A stretch of 12,853 nucleotides of DNA from Actinomycetota bacterium (GCA_005885165.1 VAXR01000068.1:25839-38691); one strand, 5' to 3'. Counted from the stretch's first letter, positions 7,093-12,853 are shown. Numbers and translations are program-made. The notes: generated by a model not told the origin, from the letters alone.

Positions 7093-8196
7093 ATGGAGGC
7101 CGAACAGCCGATCACCTTCGCCCGCGGCGCGCCGTCGCTGGACATCATCCCGGCCGAGGACCTTCGCCAGGCCGCCCAGCGGGCGTTCGAGAGCGATCCG
7201 CGCGGCGCCTTCTCGTACGGAACCGCCGGCGGGTATGTGCCGCTGCGCGACTGGATCGCGGAGCGCCACGGCGCCGTGCGCGAGCAGGTCGTGGCCACCA
7301 ACGGCTCGATGCAGGCCGACGCCTTCCTCTTCCAGCTTCTCGTGCAGCCGGGCGACACGGTCGTCGTGGAGGCGCCGACCTACGACCGCACCCTGCTGTC
7401 GCTGAAGGGCCTGGGCGCGGAGATCCTCGCCATCCCGATGGAGGCCGACGGGCTCGACGTCGAGGGGCTCGCGCATGCCCTCGAGGCGGGCGCCCGCCCC
7501 AAGCTGGCGCACGTGATCCCCAACTTCCAGAACCCGGCGGGGGCCACGCTGTCGCTCGAGAAGCGGCGGCGGCTGCTCGAGTTGGCCGGCACCTACGAGT
7601 TCGTCGTCTTCGAGGACGACCCCTACGGCGAGCTGCGCTTCGAGGGCGAGTCGCTCCCGACGATGCTGTCGCTCGACACCGACGACCGCGTGGTGTACGC
7701 GTCGTCGTTCTCGAAGACCGTGTGCCCGGGCATCCGCGCCGGCTACCTCGTCGGCCCGGGCGAGGTGATCGCCTCGGTCGAGCGGATCGCCACCGGCACC
7801 TACATCTCGCCGAACATGGTCGCCCAGGCGATCGTCGCCGAGTTCTGCCGGTCGGGCGCGCTCGAGCGCTCGATCGAGACGGTCAAGCGCGCGCTGCGGG
7901 AGCGTCGCGACGCGACCTGTGCCGCGCTCCAGGAGCGGCTGCCGGACGCGACGTTCACCCCGCCCGAGGGCGGCTACTTCCTCTGGGTCGAGCTGCCCGA
8001 GGGGGCCGATGTCGACGCGCTGTCGGCGGCCGCAAAGGACCGCGGGGTGATCTTCGTCAAGGGGACCGACTTCCTGCTCGAGGGCGGGCTCAACACGCTG
8101 CGGCTCGCGTATTCCGGCGTGCGGCCGGACGAGATCGTGGAGGGCATCGGCCGGCTGGCCGAGGCGTACCGCAGCCTGAGCGTCGCCGCCGCGTGA
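7093..8196 (+). CDS. PLP-dependent aminotransferase, class I/II (fold type I), 2-aminoadipate/MocR-like
   Basis: A 367-residue cytosolic aminotransferase. Seen: ITFARGAPSLDIIPAEDL at the N-terminus; SYGTAGGYVPLRDWIAER; ATNGSMQADAFLFQLL (cofactor phosphate loop); NFQNPAGATLS with Asn147; FEDDPYGELRF with Asp176 and Tyr178, which hold the PLP ring; SSFSKTVCPGIRAGY with Schiff-base Lys208; and Arg337 in NTLRLAYSG, which binds the substrate carboxylate. These features match the LysN/2-aminoadipate and MocR-type aminotransferase group. No helix-turn-helix precedes the domain, so this is an enzyme rather than a MocR regulator. The amino donor and acceptor cannot be assigned. GTG 7084 is an in-frame alternative; I prefer ATG 7093 because of the -10-like hexamer 7 bp before it. 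The stop overlaps the next start (GTGA, 8193-8196). Confidence 0.92.
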   Translation: MEAEQPITFARGAPSLDIIPAEDLRQAAQRAFESDPRGAFSYGTAGGYVPLRDWIAERHGAVREQVVATNGSMQADAFLFQLLVQPGDTVVVEAPTYDRTLLSLKGLGAEILAIPMEADGLDVEGLAHALEAGARPKLAHVIPNFQNPAGATLSLEKRRRLLELAGTYEFVVFEDDPYGELRFEGESLPTMLSLDTDDRVVYASSFSKTVCPGIRAGYLVGPGEVIASVERIATGTYISPNMVAQAIVAEFCRSGALERSIETVKRALRERRDATCAALQERLPDATFTPPEGGYFLWVELPEGADVDALSAAAKDRGVIFVKGTDFLLEGGLNTLRLAYSGVRPDEIVEGIGRLAEAYRSLSVAAA

Positions 8197-9278
8197 GCGC
8201 GCAGCACTGGGTCGACCTCCGGCGTCCGCGCGACGTCGGGGCGCTGCTCAGTGACGGCTTCGGCACCTACTTCCGCAACTTCGGCACGTTCCTGGCTCTC
8301 GCCGCGGTTGTCGTGGTGCCCGTGCAGCTGATCCTCTCCGGCATCGGACTGAAGCAGCTGTGGGCGCACTACGACAAGACGCCGAGCGCCGCGGCCACGT
8401 TCCTCCCGATCGTCGTGAACTGGCTCATCACCACGCCGCTCGTCACGGCGATGACGATCTACGCGCTGCTCGACCTCGGCGAGGGCCGCCGCCCGAACGC
8501 GCGCGAGGCGATCCTCCGCGGCCTCGAGATCTTCACCGCGGTGCTCGTGCCGGTGGTGCTCGCGGCGCTTGGGATCATCGCGGGCCTGATCGCCCTGATC
8601 GTCCCGGGCATCTACCTCGCCGTCCGCTGGTACTTCGTGGCGCAGGCGGTGGTGGTCGAGGAGCGCCGCGGCCCGGCCGCGCTGCAGCGGAGCTGGGAGC
8701 TCGTCAGCGGGTCGGGTTGGCGCGTGTTCGGCATCCTCATCATCGCGTCGCTGGCGATCGGGTCCGCCACGCGCGCGCTGCAGACCCCGTTCACCGCGGG
8801 CGCCAGCGCCGCGAACATGGCGTTCATCCAGCTGATCGGCGTGATGGTGACGCAGATACTCGCCGCGCCCGCGGGGGCGGTGATCGGGGCGCTCCTCTAC
8901 TTCGACCTCCGCACCCGTAAGGAGCTGATGGCCGGCGGATGGGGAGGGCCCGGCGGGCAGTGGGGGTATCAGCAGCAGTGGCCGCCGCCGCCCGGGCAGC
9001 CGCCACCGCCCGGGCAGCCGGGCCAGTCACCGCCGTGGCCGCAGCAGCCGCGCCAGCCGTGGCCGGCGCAGCAGCCGCAGCCGGGCCAGCCTCCGCCGCC
9101 GGCGCCGGAGTCACCGGCGCCGCCGGGCGAGCAGCCGCCTACTCCGCCCCCCCGCCCGAAGATCCGACTCAGCGCCCGTAGCGCTCCTTCGCGAGCACGA
9201 GCTGCTCGGGCAGTGCCGTGCGCGGAGGCGGGGAGGGATCGGCCGCGACCGAGACCGTCTCGGCGACGCTATGCGTGA
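8193..9278 (+). CDS. Multi-pass membrane protein (GPDPase-membrane-domain/YciC-like) with Pro/Gln-rich tail; C-terminus possibly frameshifted
   Basis: A 361-residue product as read. Residues 12-240 form a multi-pass membrane domain: hydrophobic segments near 31-50, 71-92, 113-145, 178-192 and 210-236, with the pattern DGFGTYFRNFGTFLALAAVV and RRGPAALQRSWELVSGSGWR that recalls the glycerophosphodiesterase membrane-domain family. The function of such stand-alone domains is not established, and no phosphodiesterase domain is attached. Residues 248-320 are Gly/Gln/Pro/Trp-rich, probably disordered and cytoplasmic. The last 40 residues are Arg-rich, unlike the rest, and overlap the opposite-strand DtxR gene by 110 bp. 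This follows a run of seven C (9147-9153); with one more C the tail would read PPPPPEDPTQRP and stop at 9181. Translation is coupled to the aminotransferase through a GTGA overlap. Confidence 0.75.
   Translation: MSAQHWVDLRRPRDVGALLSDGFGTYFRNFGTFLALAAVVVVPVQLILSGIGLKQLWAHYDKTPSAAATFLPIVVNWLITTPLVTAMTIYALLDLGEGRRPNAREAILRGLEIFTAVLVPVVLAALGIIAGLIALIVPGIYLAVRWYFVAQAVVVEERRGPAALQRSWELVSGSGWRVFGILIIASLAIGSATRALQTPFTAGASAANMAFIQLIGVMVTQILAAPAGAVIGALLYFDLRTRKELMAGGWGGPGGQWGYQQQWPPPPGQPPPPGQPGQSPPWPQQPRQPWPAQQPQPGQPPPPAPESPAPPGEQPPTPPPRPKIRLSARSAPSRARAARAVPCAEAGRDRPRPRPSRRRYA
8985..9020 (+). repeat. Two tandem 18-bp coding repeats in the proline-rich tail
   Basis: Units 8985-9002 and 9003-9020 differ at one base and encode two copies of a Pro-Pro-Pro-Gly-Gln-Pro hexapeptide. 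Further Pro/Gln-rich codons continue to about 9150 with less regular spacing. Confidence 0.8.
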
Positions 9279-9882
9279 TCACGTGGCGGTCGCCGTTCGA
9301 CTCGACCGTCACCTCGTCGTCGTCCGATGACGCGACGCTGCCCTCGAGCCCCGGATGCAGACCCGCGTCCTTGAGGTAGTGCAGCAGGTCCTCTGCCTCG
9401 TTCTCGAACCGTAGGATCCGGACGCGCGCGCCCTCCTCGACGTCCGCCAGCGGAACGCCGGGCTCGCGCTTGCCGGCCTCGATCGGATGGCCGTGCGGGC
9501 ACGTCTTCGCGTCGCCGATCGCGGCGAGCATCCGCTCCTCGAGCACCGGCGACATCGCGTGCTCGATCCGCTCGGCCTCCTCGTGAACCTCGTCCCAGGG
9601 GATCCCGAGGATGTCCGTGAGGAAGCGCTCGATCAGACGGTGCCGTGAGACCACGCGCGCCGCGTGCTCACGTCCCTGCTCCGTGAACGCCAGCGAGCGG
9701 TCGTCGTTGCGCGTGATGTAGCCGTCGTCCTCGAGCCGGCCCGCCATCTCGTGGACGGTCGGGGCGGAGACATGAAGCGCGCGCGCCACGTTCGCGCCGG
9801 TCACCGGGAGCCCCGCCTCCTCGAGCCAGTAGATGGTCTGGAGGTACTCGTCCTCGGCGGGGGTCGCCTGGTCGCGGGCCAT
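9169..9882 (-). CDS. DtxR/IdeR/MntR-family metal-dependent transcriptional regulator
   Basis: A 237-residue metal-sensing repressor with the three-domain layout of IdeR/DtxR. Order: N-terminal winged helix-turn-helix (about 8-70; DEYLQTIYWLEE, VARALHVSAPTVHEMAGRLE), metal-binding/dimerisation domain (about 75-140), and a C-terminal SH3/FeoA-like domain (about 150-222; LRFENEAEDLLHYL). Metal residues align with DtxR at a constant offset of two: His81, Glu85, His100, Glu107 and His108 correspond to DtxR His79, Glu83, His98, Glu105 and His106. The DtxR Cys102 position is Glu104, and Met10 is Glu12. Glu at the Cys102 site is the MntR-type arrangement, so manganese sensing is more likely than iron sensing (inference). 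CPHGHPI in the middle is family-typical. I prefer ATG 9882 over 9891 because TACGAT ends 7 bp before it. No metal transporter is in the window. Confidence 0.93.
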   Translation of the reverse strand: MARDQATPAEDEYLQTIYWLEEAGLPVTGANVARALHVSAPTVHEMAGRLEDDGYITRNDDRSLAFTEQGREHAARVVSRHRLIERFLTDILGIPWDEVHEEAERIEHAMSPVLEERMLAAIGDAKTCPHGHPIEAGKREPGVPLADVEEGARVRILRFENEAEDLLHYLKDAGLHPGLEGSVASSDDDEVTVESNGDRHVITHSVAETVSVAADPSPPPRTALPEQLVLAKERYGR

Positions 9883-9889
9883 GAAGGCC

Positions 9890-9895
9890 ATCGTA
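9890..9895 (-). promoter_or_regulatory. Candidate -10 element for a leaderless DtxR-family gene
   Basis: On the minus strand TACGAT matches TATAAT at four of six positions and is followed by 7 bp and then ATG 9882. It would overlap the alternative ATG at 9891, which favours the 9882 start. No Shine-Dalgarno site is visible. Confidence 0.3.
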
Positions 9896-9902
9896 GCCGG
9901 GC

Positions 9903-9918
9903 GATGTTTGCGAGCATC
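9903..9918. promoter_or_regulatory. Imperfect dyad, possible operator between the DtxR-family gene and the ligase
   Basis: GATGTTTGCGAGCATC is symmetric at 12 of 16 positions (outer GATG/CATC). It lies in the short gap between the divergent regulator and ligase genes, where an autoregulatory site would be expected. It does not clearly match the known DtxR or MntR consensus. Confidence 0.25.
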
Positions 9919-9923
9919 CGAGT

Positions 9924-10886
9924 GTGCCCCTCCCGCTCAAGCCGCCGATCAAGCCCCAGCTCGCGCGCCCCGCCAAGGACCTTCCCGACGGCGACGGCTG
10001 GCGCTTCGAGCCGAAGTGGGACGGCTTCCGGACGATCGTGTTCCGCGACGGCGACGACGTCCACCTCCAGAGCCGGAACGGCCGCCCGATGAACCGCTAC
10101 TTCCCGGAGGTCCTGCCCGCCGTCCGCTCCCTGTCGGCCGACCGCCTGGTGCTCGACGGGGAGCTGATCGTGGTGGTCGACGGGATCCAGGAGTTCGACC
10201 TCCTCGGCCAGCGCATCCACCCGGCGGAGTCGCGCGTGACGATGCTTGCCGAGAAGTGGCCCGCCGCGTACGTGGCCTTCGACCTGCTTGCGGAGGGCGA
10301 CGAGAAGCTGCTCGACCTCTCATACGAGGAGCGCCACAGGCGGCTCGAGGCCGTGATCGACGGCGACGCCGTGCAGCTCACGCCGACAACCGACGACTCC
10401 GAGGCCGCACGCGCCTGGCTGACCGGGCGATCGGAGGGCGTGATCGCCAAGGAGGCCGACGCCCGCTACCTGCCCGGCGAGCGCACGGGAATGCTGAAGA
10501 TCAAGCGGATCCGCACGCTCGATGCCGTGGTGGCGGCGTTCCGCCTCGGCAAGGAGGCCGGGACCGTGGGGTCGCTCATCCTCGGCCTCTACGACGACGC
10601 GGGCAAGCTCCACATCGTCGGCCACACCTCGGGCTTCACGGCGAAGCAGAAGCGCGAGCTGCTCGAGCTGCTCGAGCCGTACCGCACCTACGAGCGCGGG
10701 TCCGGCGAGCCGAGCCGCTGGAAGTCGGACGAGGAGCTCGTGTGGGAGGGGCTGCGGCCCGAGCTCGTCTGCGAGGTCGACTTCGACCACATCACCGGGC
10801 AGCGCATCCGGCACGGGGCGAAGTTCAAGCGCTGGCGGCCGGACAAGAAGCCCGAGGAGTGCCGGCTCGAGCAGCTGCGGGCCTGA
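9924..10886 (+). CDS. ATP-dependent DNA ligase (LigC / LigD ligase-domain type)
   Basis: A 320-residue two-domain ligase that seals nicks by way of an enzyme-AMP intermediate. Motif I is EPKWDGFR with the adenylated Lys31 (codon 10014-10016). Motif III region: LVLDGELIVV (Asp78, Glu80) and YVAFDLL (116-122). Motif IV is EGVIAK (171-176) and motif V is MLKIKR with Lys192 and Lys194. The C-terminal OB-fold follows (VVAAFRLGKEAGTVGSLILGL, HTSGFT), ending with RIRHGAKFKRWRPDK. The length and lack of fused polymerase or phosphoesterase domains resemble stand-alone actinobacterial LigC proteins. The GTG at 9924 opens straight into the ligase start PLKPPIKPQLA; an overlapping GTG at 9922 is out of frame. 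A LigD-type polymerase gene converges on it 16 bp away. A role in end joining or excision repair is inferred from family and neighbour. Confidence 0.94.
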   Translation: MPLPLKPPIKPQLARPAKDLPDGDGWRFEPKWDGFRTIVFRDGDDVHLQSRNGRPMNRYFPEVLPAVRSLSADRLVLDGELIVVVDGIQEFDLLGQRIHPAESRVTMLAEKWPAAYVAFDLLAEGDEKLLDLSYEERHRRLEAVIDGDAVQLTPTTDDSEAARAWLTGRSEGVIAKEADARYLPGERTGMLKIKRIRTLDAVVAAFRLGKEAGTVGSLILGLYDDAGKLHIVGHTSGFTAKQKRELLELLEPYRTYERGSGEPSRWKSDEELVWEGLRPELVCEVDFDHITGQRIRHGAKFKRWRPDKKPEECRLEQLRA

Positions 10887-10919
10887 CCGCCGCTGAGCGC
10901 TGTCAGTCGCGGCGGGCCC
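10879..10919. terminator. Hairpin spanning the convergent ligase and polymerase stop codons
   Basis: CCGCCGC (10887-10893) and GCGGCGG (10909-10915) form a 7-bp stem with a 15-base loop. It is extended across a bulge by GGGC (10879-10882) and GCCC (10916-10919). A competing CTGAC/GTCAG pairing exists inside it. It covers the ligase stop (10884-10886) and the polymerase stop (10905-10903). There is no T-run on either strand, so termination here is a guess from position and symmetry. Confidence 0.4.
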
Positions 10920-11910
10920 GCGAGGGCTGGACCCGCTTCGGCTCGCCCGGCTGCTTGGGGAAGTTGGGCGGCCACGGCGCGTCGCCGAGGCCCTCGTGCT
11001 CGTCGCGGTCCGCGAGCTCGAGCAGGGCGTCGAGCCGGCACACGCTCTCGTCGAGCTCGGCGCTCGGATCGCCCCGCTCTCGCAGGCGGTCGGGGACCGT
11101 GTCGAGCCGGAGGTCGCGCGGATCGGCGTCCGGGACCTCGTCCCACTCGAGCGGGCAGCAGACCATCGCGTCGGGCACCGGGCGGACCGAGTAGGCGGAG
11201 GCCACGGTGCGGTCGCGCGCGTTCTGGTTGTAGTCGATGAACACGCCGTGGCGCTCCTCCTTCCACCAGGCCGACGTCGCCAGCTTGGGGATGCGGCGCT
11301 CCACCTCGCGGGCGAGGGCGAGCGCGGCGCGGCGCACCTCGGTGAAGGTCCAGCGCTGCTCGATCCGCACGAGCACGTGGATCCCTCGCGATCCCGACGT
11401 CTTCGGAAAGCCGCGCAGGTCGTGCTCCTCGAGCACGTCCTTCACGCACATCGCCACCTGGCGCGCGTCGTCGTAGCTCGACTCCGGCGTCGGGTCGAGG
11501 TCCACCCGCAGCTCATCGGGATGGTCGCCGTCCGGCCGGCGCACCGGCCACGGGTTCCAGTCGATCACGTTGAGGTTCAGGCCCCAGACGAGGTGGGCGC
11601 GGTCCTGGACCATCAGGAAGTTTGCGGTCCGGCCGCTCGGAAACGTGAGCGTCCACTGCTGTAGCCACTCGGGGGCGTTGTTCGGCACACGCTTCTGGAA
11701 GAAGAACTCCCCGCCGGCCCCCTCGTGGAAGCGCTTCATGGTCGTGGGGCGGTCGCGCAGGTGCGCTATGCAGGCGTCCGCGACGTCGAGGTAGTAGTTG
11801 CAAAGGTCGAGCTTGGTGTGCCCGGGCTCGGGGAAGACGACTTTGCTCGGGCTCGTGAAGCGGACCTCGTGCCCGTCCAGCTCCAACGTGATGAGCTCCT
11901 TCTCGGGCAT
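10903..11910 (-). CDS. LigD-type polymerase/primase (PolDom) protein of bacterial end joining
   Basis: A 335-residue archaeo-eukaryotic-primase-type polymerase. In bacterial non-homologous end joining this domain fills gaps, preferentially adding ribonucleotides. It is fused to the ligase in classical LigD but stands alone here. Seen: SPSKVVFP and YYLDVAD at the N-terminus, RPTTMKRF (54-61), FFFQKRVP, the catalytic pair Asp137/Asp139 in VDLDPTP (equal in number to those of M. tuberculosis LigD PolDom), TSGSRGIHV (171-179), and the third acid Asp226 in FIDYNQN. The C-terminal tail FPKQPGEPKRVQPSRARR is typical of stand-alone actinobacterial versions. I chose ATG 11910 because the family N-terminus begins there; a longer open frame reaching 12339 only mirrors the macro-domain gene. 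It converges on the ligase and diverges from the macro gene. Confidence 0.94.
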   Translation of the reverse strand: MPEKELITLELDGHEVRFTSPSKVVFPEPGHTKLDLCNYYLDVADACIAHLRDRPTTMKRFHEGAGGEFFFQKRVPNNAPEWLQQWTLTFPSGRTANFLMVQDRAHLVWGLNLNVIDWNPWPVRRPDGDHPDELRVDLDPTPESSYDDARQVAMCVKDVLEEHDLRGFPKTSGSRGIHVLVRIEQRWTFTEVRRAALALAREVERRIPKLATSAWWKEERHGVFIDYNQNARDRTVASAYSVRPVPDAMVCCPLEWDEVPDADPRDLRLDTVPDRLRERGDPSAELDESVCRLDALLELADRDEHEGLGDAPWPPNFPKQPGEPKRVQPSRARRD

Positions 11911-11928
11911 TGCGCCAGCATATGGGCC
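11911..11928. promoter_or_regulatory. 18-bp gap between divergent polymerase and macro-domain genes
   Basis: The only AT-rich element is the palindrome CATATG (11919-11924). It lies 8 bp from ATG 11910 on the minus strand and 4 bp from GTG 11929 on the plus strand. A symmetric hexamer could act as a weak -10 in both directions. The gap is flanked by a 7-bp inverted repeat, TCGGGCA (11903-11909) and TGCCCGA (11930-11936), formed by the two start regions, both of which encode Met-Pro-Glu. Confidence 0.35.
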
Positions 11929-12426
11929 GTGCCCGAAATCGAGGTCAAGCAGGCGGATGTGACGAAGCTCGAGGTCGACGCCGTCGCGAACGCCGCCAAC
12001 ACCGAGCTGCGGCACGGCGGCGGCGTGGCCGCGGCGATCGCGCGCGCGGCCGGCGAGGAGCTTGAGCGCGAGTCGCGCGAGCGCGCGCCGATCGGGCTCG
12101 GCGAGGCGGTGGAGACGACGGCCGGCGACATGCCATCGCGGTGGGTGATCCACGCGGCGACCATGGAGCTGGGAGGCCCGACCTCCGCGGAGATCATCGA
12201 GCGCGCGACCGTCTCCACGCTCGCGCGGGCCGAGGAGCTCGGCTGCCGTTCGCTCGCGCTCGTCGCGTTCGGGACGGGCGTGGGCGGGTTCCCGCTCGAC
12301 GAGGCCGCGCGGCTCATGGTCGGCGCGGTTCGCGAGCACTCCGGGCCGACGGTCGAGCGGGTCGTGTTCGCCGTCCGCGGCGACGAGGCCGAGCGCGCCT
12401 TCCGCGCGGCGGCCGAGGAGGAGTGA
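11929..12426 (+). CDS. Macro-domain (ADP-ribose-binding) protein
   Basis: A 165-residue single macro domain. Such proteins bind ADP-ribose, and many remove ADP-ribose or O-acetyl groups from ADP-ribosylated substrates. Seen: QADVTKLEVDAVANAAN with Asp10 (adenine contact) and Asn24 of the NAAN motif, HGGGVAAAIARAAG (29-42), VIHAATM (73-79), and the phosphate loop VAFGTGVGGFP (112-122). The HGGGVA form resembles the archaeal AF1521 type. The GTG at 11929 starts directly on the domain. The ATG at 11922 is in another frame, and earlier in-frame starts overlap the polymerase gene. Only 18 bp separate it from the divergent polymerase gene, which suggests shared control. Its stop overlaps the glycerate kinase start. 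A link to DNA repair through ADP-ribosylation is inferred from position only. Confidence 0.9.
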   Translation: MPEIEVKQADVTKLEVDAVANAANTELRHGGGVAAAIARAAGEELERESRERAPIGLGEAVETTAGDMPSRWVIHAATMELGGPTSAEIIERATVSTLARAEELGCRSLALVAFGTGVGGFPLDEAARLMVGAVREHSGPTVERVVFAVRGDEAERAFRAAAEEE

Positions 12427-12853
12427 TCGCTCGGCGCTTTCTCGAGGCGCCGGTGCTCGTCGCCACCGACAGCTTCAAGGGCACGCTGAGCGCGGAGCGC
12501 GTCGCCGCGGCGGTCGCGCGCGGGTTGCGGGACGGAGGGCGCCGGGCCGTCGAGCTTCCGGTGGCCGACGGTGGCGAGGGGACGATGGAGGTGCTGCTCC
12601 GCACGCTCGGCGGCGAGCGGCGGCGGGTGACGGTGAGCGACCCGCTCGGCAGGCCCGTCCGGGCCTCCTACGGGCTCGTCGACGGCGGCGAGACCGCGAT
12701 CGTGGAGATGGCGCAGGCGAGCGGGCTCGGGCTCGTGGCGGAGGGCGAGCGCGACGCCTGGGCTGCGTCGACGCGGGGGACGGGCGAGCTGATCGTCGCG
12801 GCTGTCGAGGCGGGTGCTCGGACGGTGGTCGTTGCGGTGGGTGGATCGGCCAC
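12423..12853 (+). CDS. Glycerate kinase (GlxK/GarK family), 3'-truncated by window edge
   Basis: Phosphorylates D-glycerate with ATP to give 2- or 3-phosphoglycerate, feeding glyoxylate or sugar-acid breakdown into glycolysis. 143 codons are visible, under half of a usual family member. Seen: TDSFKGTLSAERVAAAVARG (15-34), VADGGEGTMEVLL (47-59), SDPLGRPVRASYG, IVEMAQASGLGL and GGSA at the cut edge (140-143). All are characteristic of this kinase family, which is unrelated to GLYK-type kinases. Two starts are possible. GTG 12423 overlaps the macro stop as GTGA and follows GAGGAGGA closely. GTG 12453 has GAGG at 12444-12447 with 5-bp spacing and begins MLVATDSFKG, closer to the usual family N-terminus. 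The gene is probably co-transcribed with the macro-domain gene. Confidence 0.93.
   Translation, partial: MIARRFLEAPVLVATDSFKGTLSAERVAAAVARGLRDGGRRAVELPVADGGEGTMEVLLRTLGGERRRVTVSDPLGRPVRASYGLVDGGETAIVEMAQASGLGLVAEGERDAWAASTRGTGELIVAAVEAGARTVVVAVGGSA

Noticed and set aside
7722..8192. Upstream extension of the proline-rich membrane protein to 7722
   Set aside because: It lies entirely within the aminotransferase in another frame and is Arg-rich. GTG 8193 fits the family N-terminus and overlaps the upstream stop.
8824..9181. Alternative Ala-rich open frames over the proline-rich tail
   Set aside because: Repetitive CCG/GCC codons open all frames here. Only the 8193 frame joins the membrane domain, apart from the 9181 end discussed as a possible frameshift.
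11922..11924. ATG at 11922 as the macro-domain start
   Set aside because: It is out of frame with the macro domain and gives an Arg-rich product.
11911..12339. Longer polymerase-domain protein starting at 12339
   Set aside because: The extra residues are the reverse complement of the macro-domain gene and match nothing expected. The family N-terminus begins at ATG 11910.

Overview
The window is very GC-rich, gene-dense bacterial DNA with short or absent gaps, many GTG starts, overlapping stop/start codons and few clear Shine-Dalgarno sites. Together with the fused biotin carboxylase/BCCP subunit, the IdeR-like DtxR regulator, the stand-alone LigD-type polymerase and the actinobacterial-style ligase, this suggests an actinomycete-like organism, perhaps of the Thermoleophilia. 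That placement is inference from gene style, not from a marker gene. I see no rRNA, tRNA, CRISPR array, insertion sequence or phage gene.

Layout. (1) 1-1494 (+): the 3' part of an acyl-CoA carboxylase alpha subunit, entering from outside the window. (2) 1561-2835 (+): an RDD-family membrane protein with a proline-rich repeat N-terminus and an extracytoplasmic C-terminal domain. It runs tail-to-tail into (3) a two-gene minus-strand unit, HAD hydrolase (4326-3649) then metallo-beta-lactamase-fold hydrolase (3614-2832). (4) Divergent from these is a plus-strand run: sucC (4422), sucD (5581), an ExoD-like membrane protein (about 6467), a PLP aminotransferase (7093) and a multi-pass membrane protein with a proline/glutamine-rich tail (8193 to 9181 or 9278). 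(5) A minus-strand DtxR-family metalloregulator (9882-9169) is divergent from (6) an ATP-dependent DNA ligase (9924-10886). The ligase is convergent with (7) a LigD-type polymerase/primase domain protein (11910-10903). That gene is divergent, with only 18 bp between start codons, from (8) a macro-domain protein (11929-12426), which overlaps (9) a glycerate kinase cut by the right edge (12423-12853).

How they fit together. The left and middle parts are central metabolism: carboxylation of an acyl-CoA, then both subunits of succinyl-CoA synthetase. If the carboxylase is a propionyl-CoA type, the methylmalonyl route would connect it to succinyl-CoA. The right part looks like a DNA-end-repair neighbourhood: a LigC/LigD-type ligase and a LigD-type polymerase as separate proteins, plus an ADP-ribose-binding macro domain. 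No Ku gene is in the window.

Two gene models look damaged or unusual. The ExoD-like gene has no ATG, GTG or TTG at its natural start; a GTC sits where GTG is expected. The tail of the proline-rich membrane protein passes through a run of seven C, and one extra C would end it after 329 residues instead of 361. Several genes lack a Shine-Dalgarno site but carry a -10-like hexamer 7-8 bp before the start codon, consistent with leaderless transcripts.
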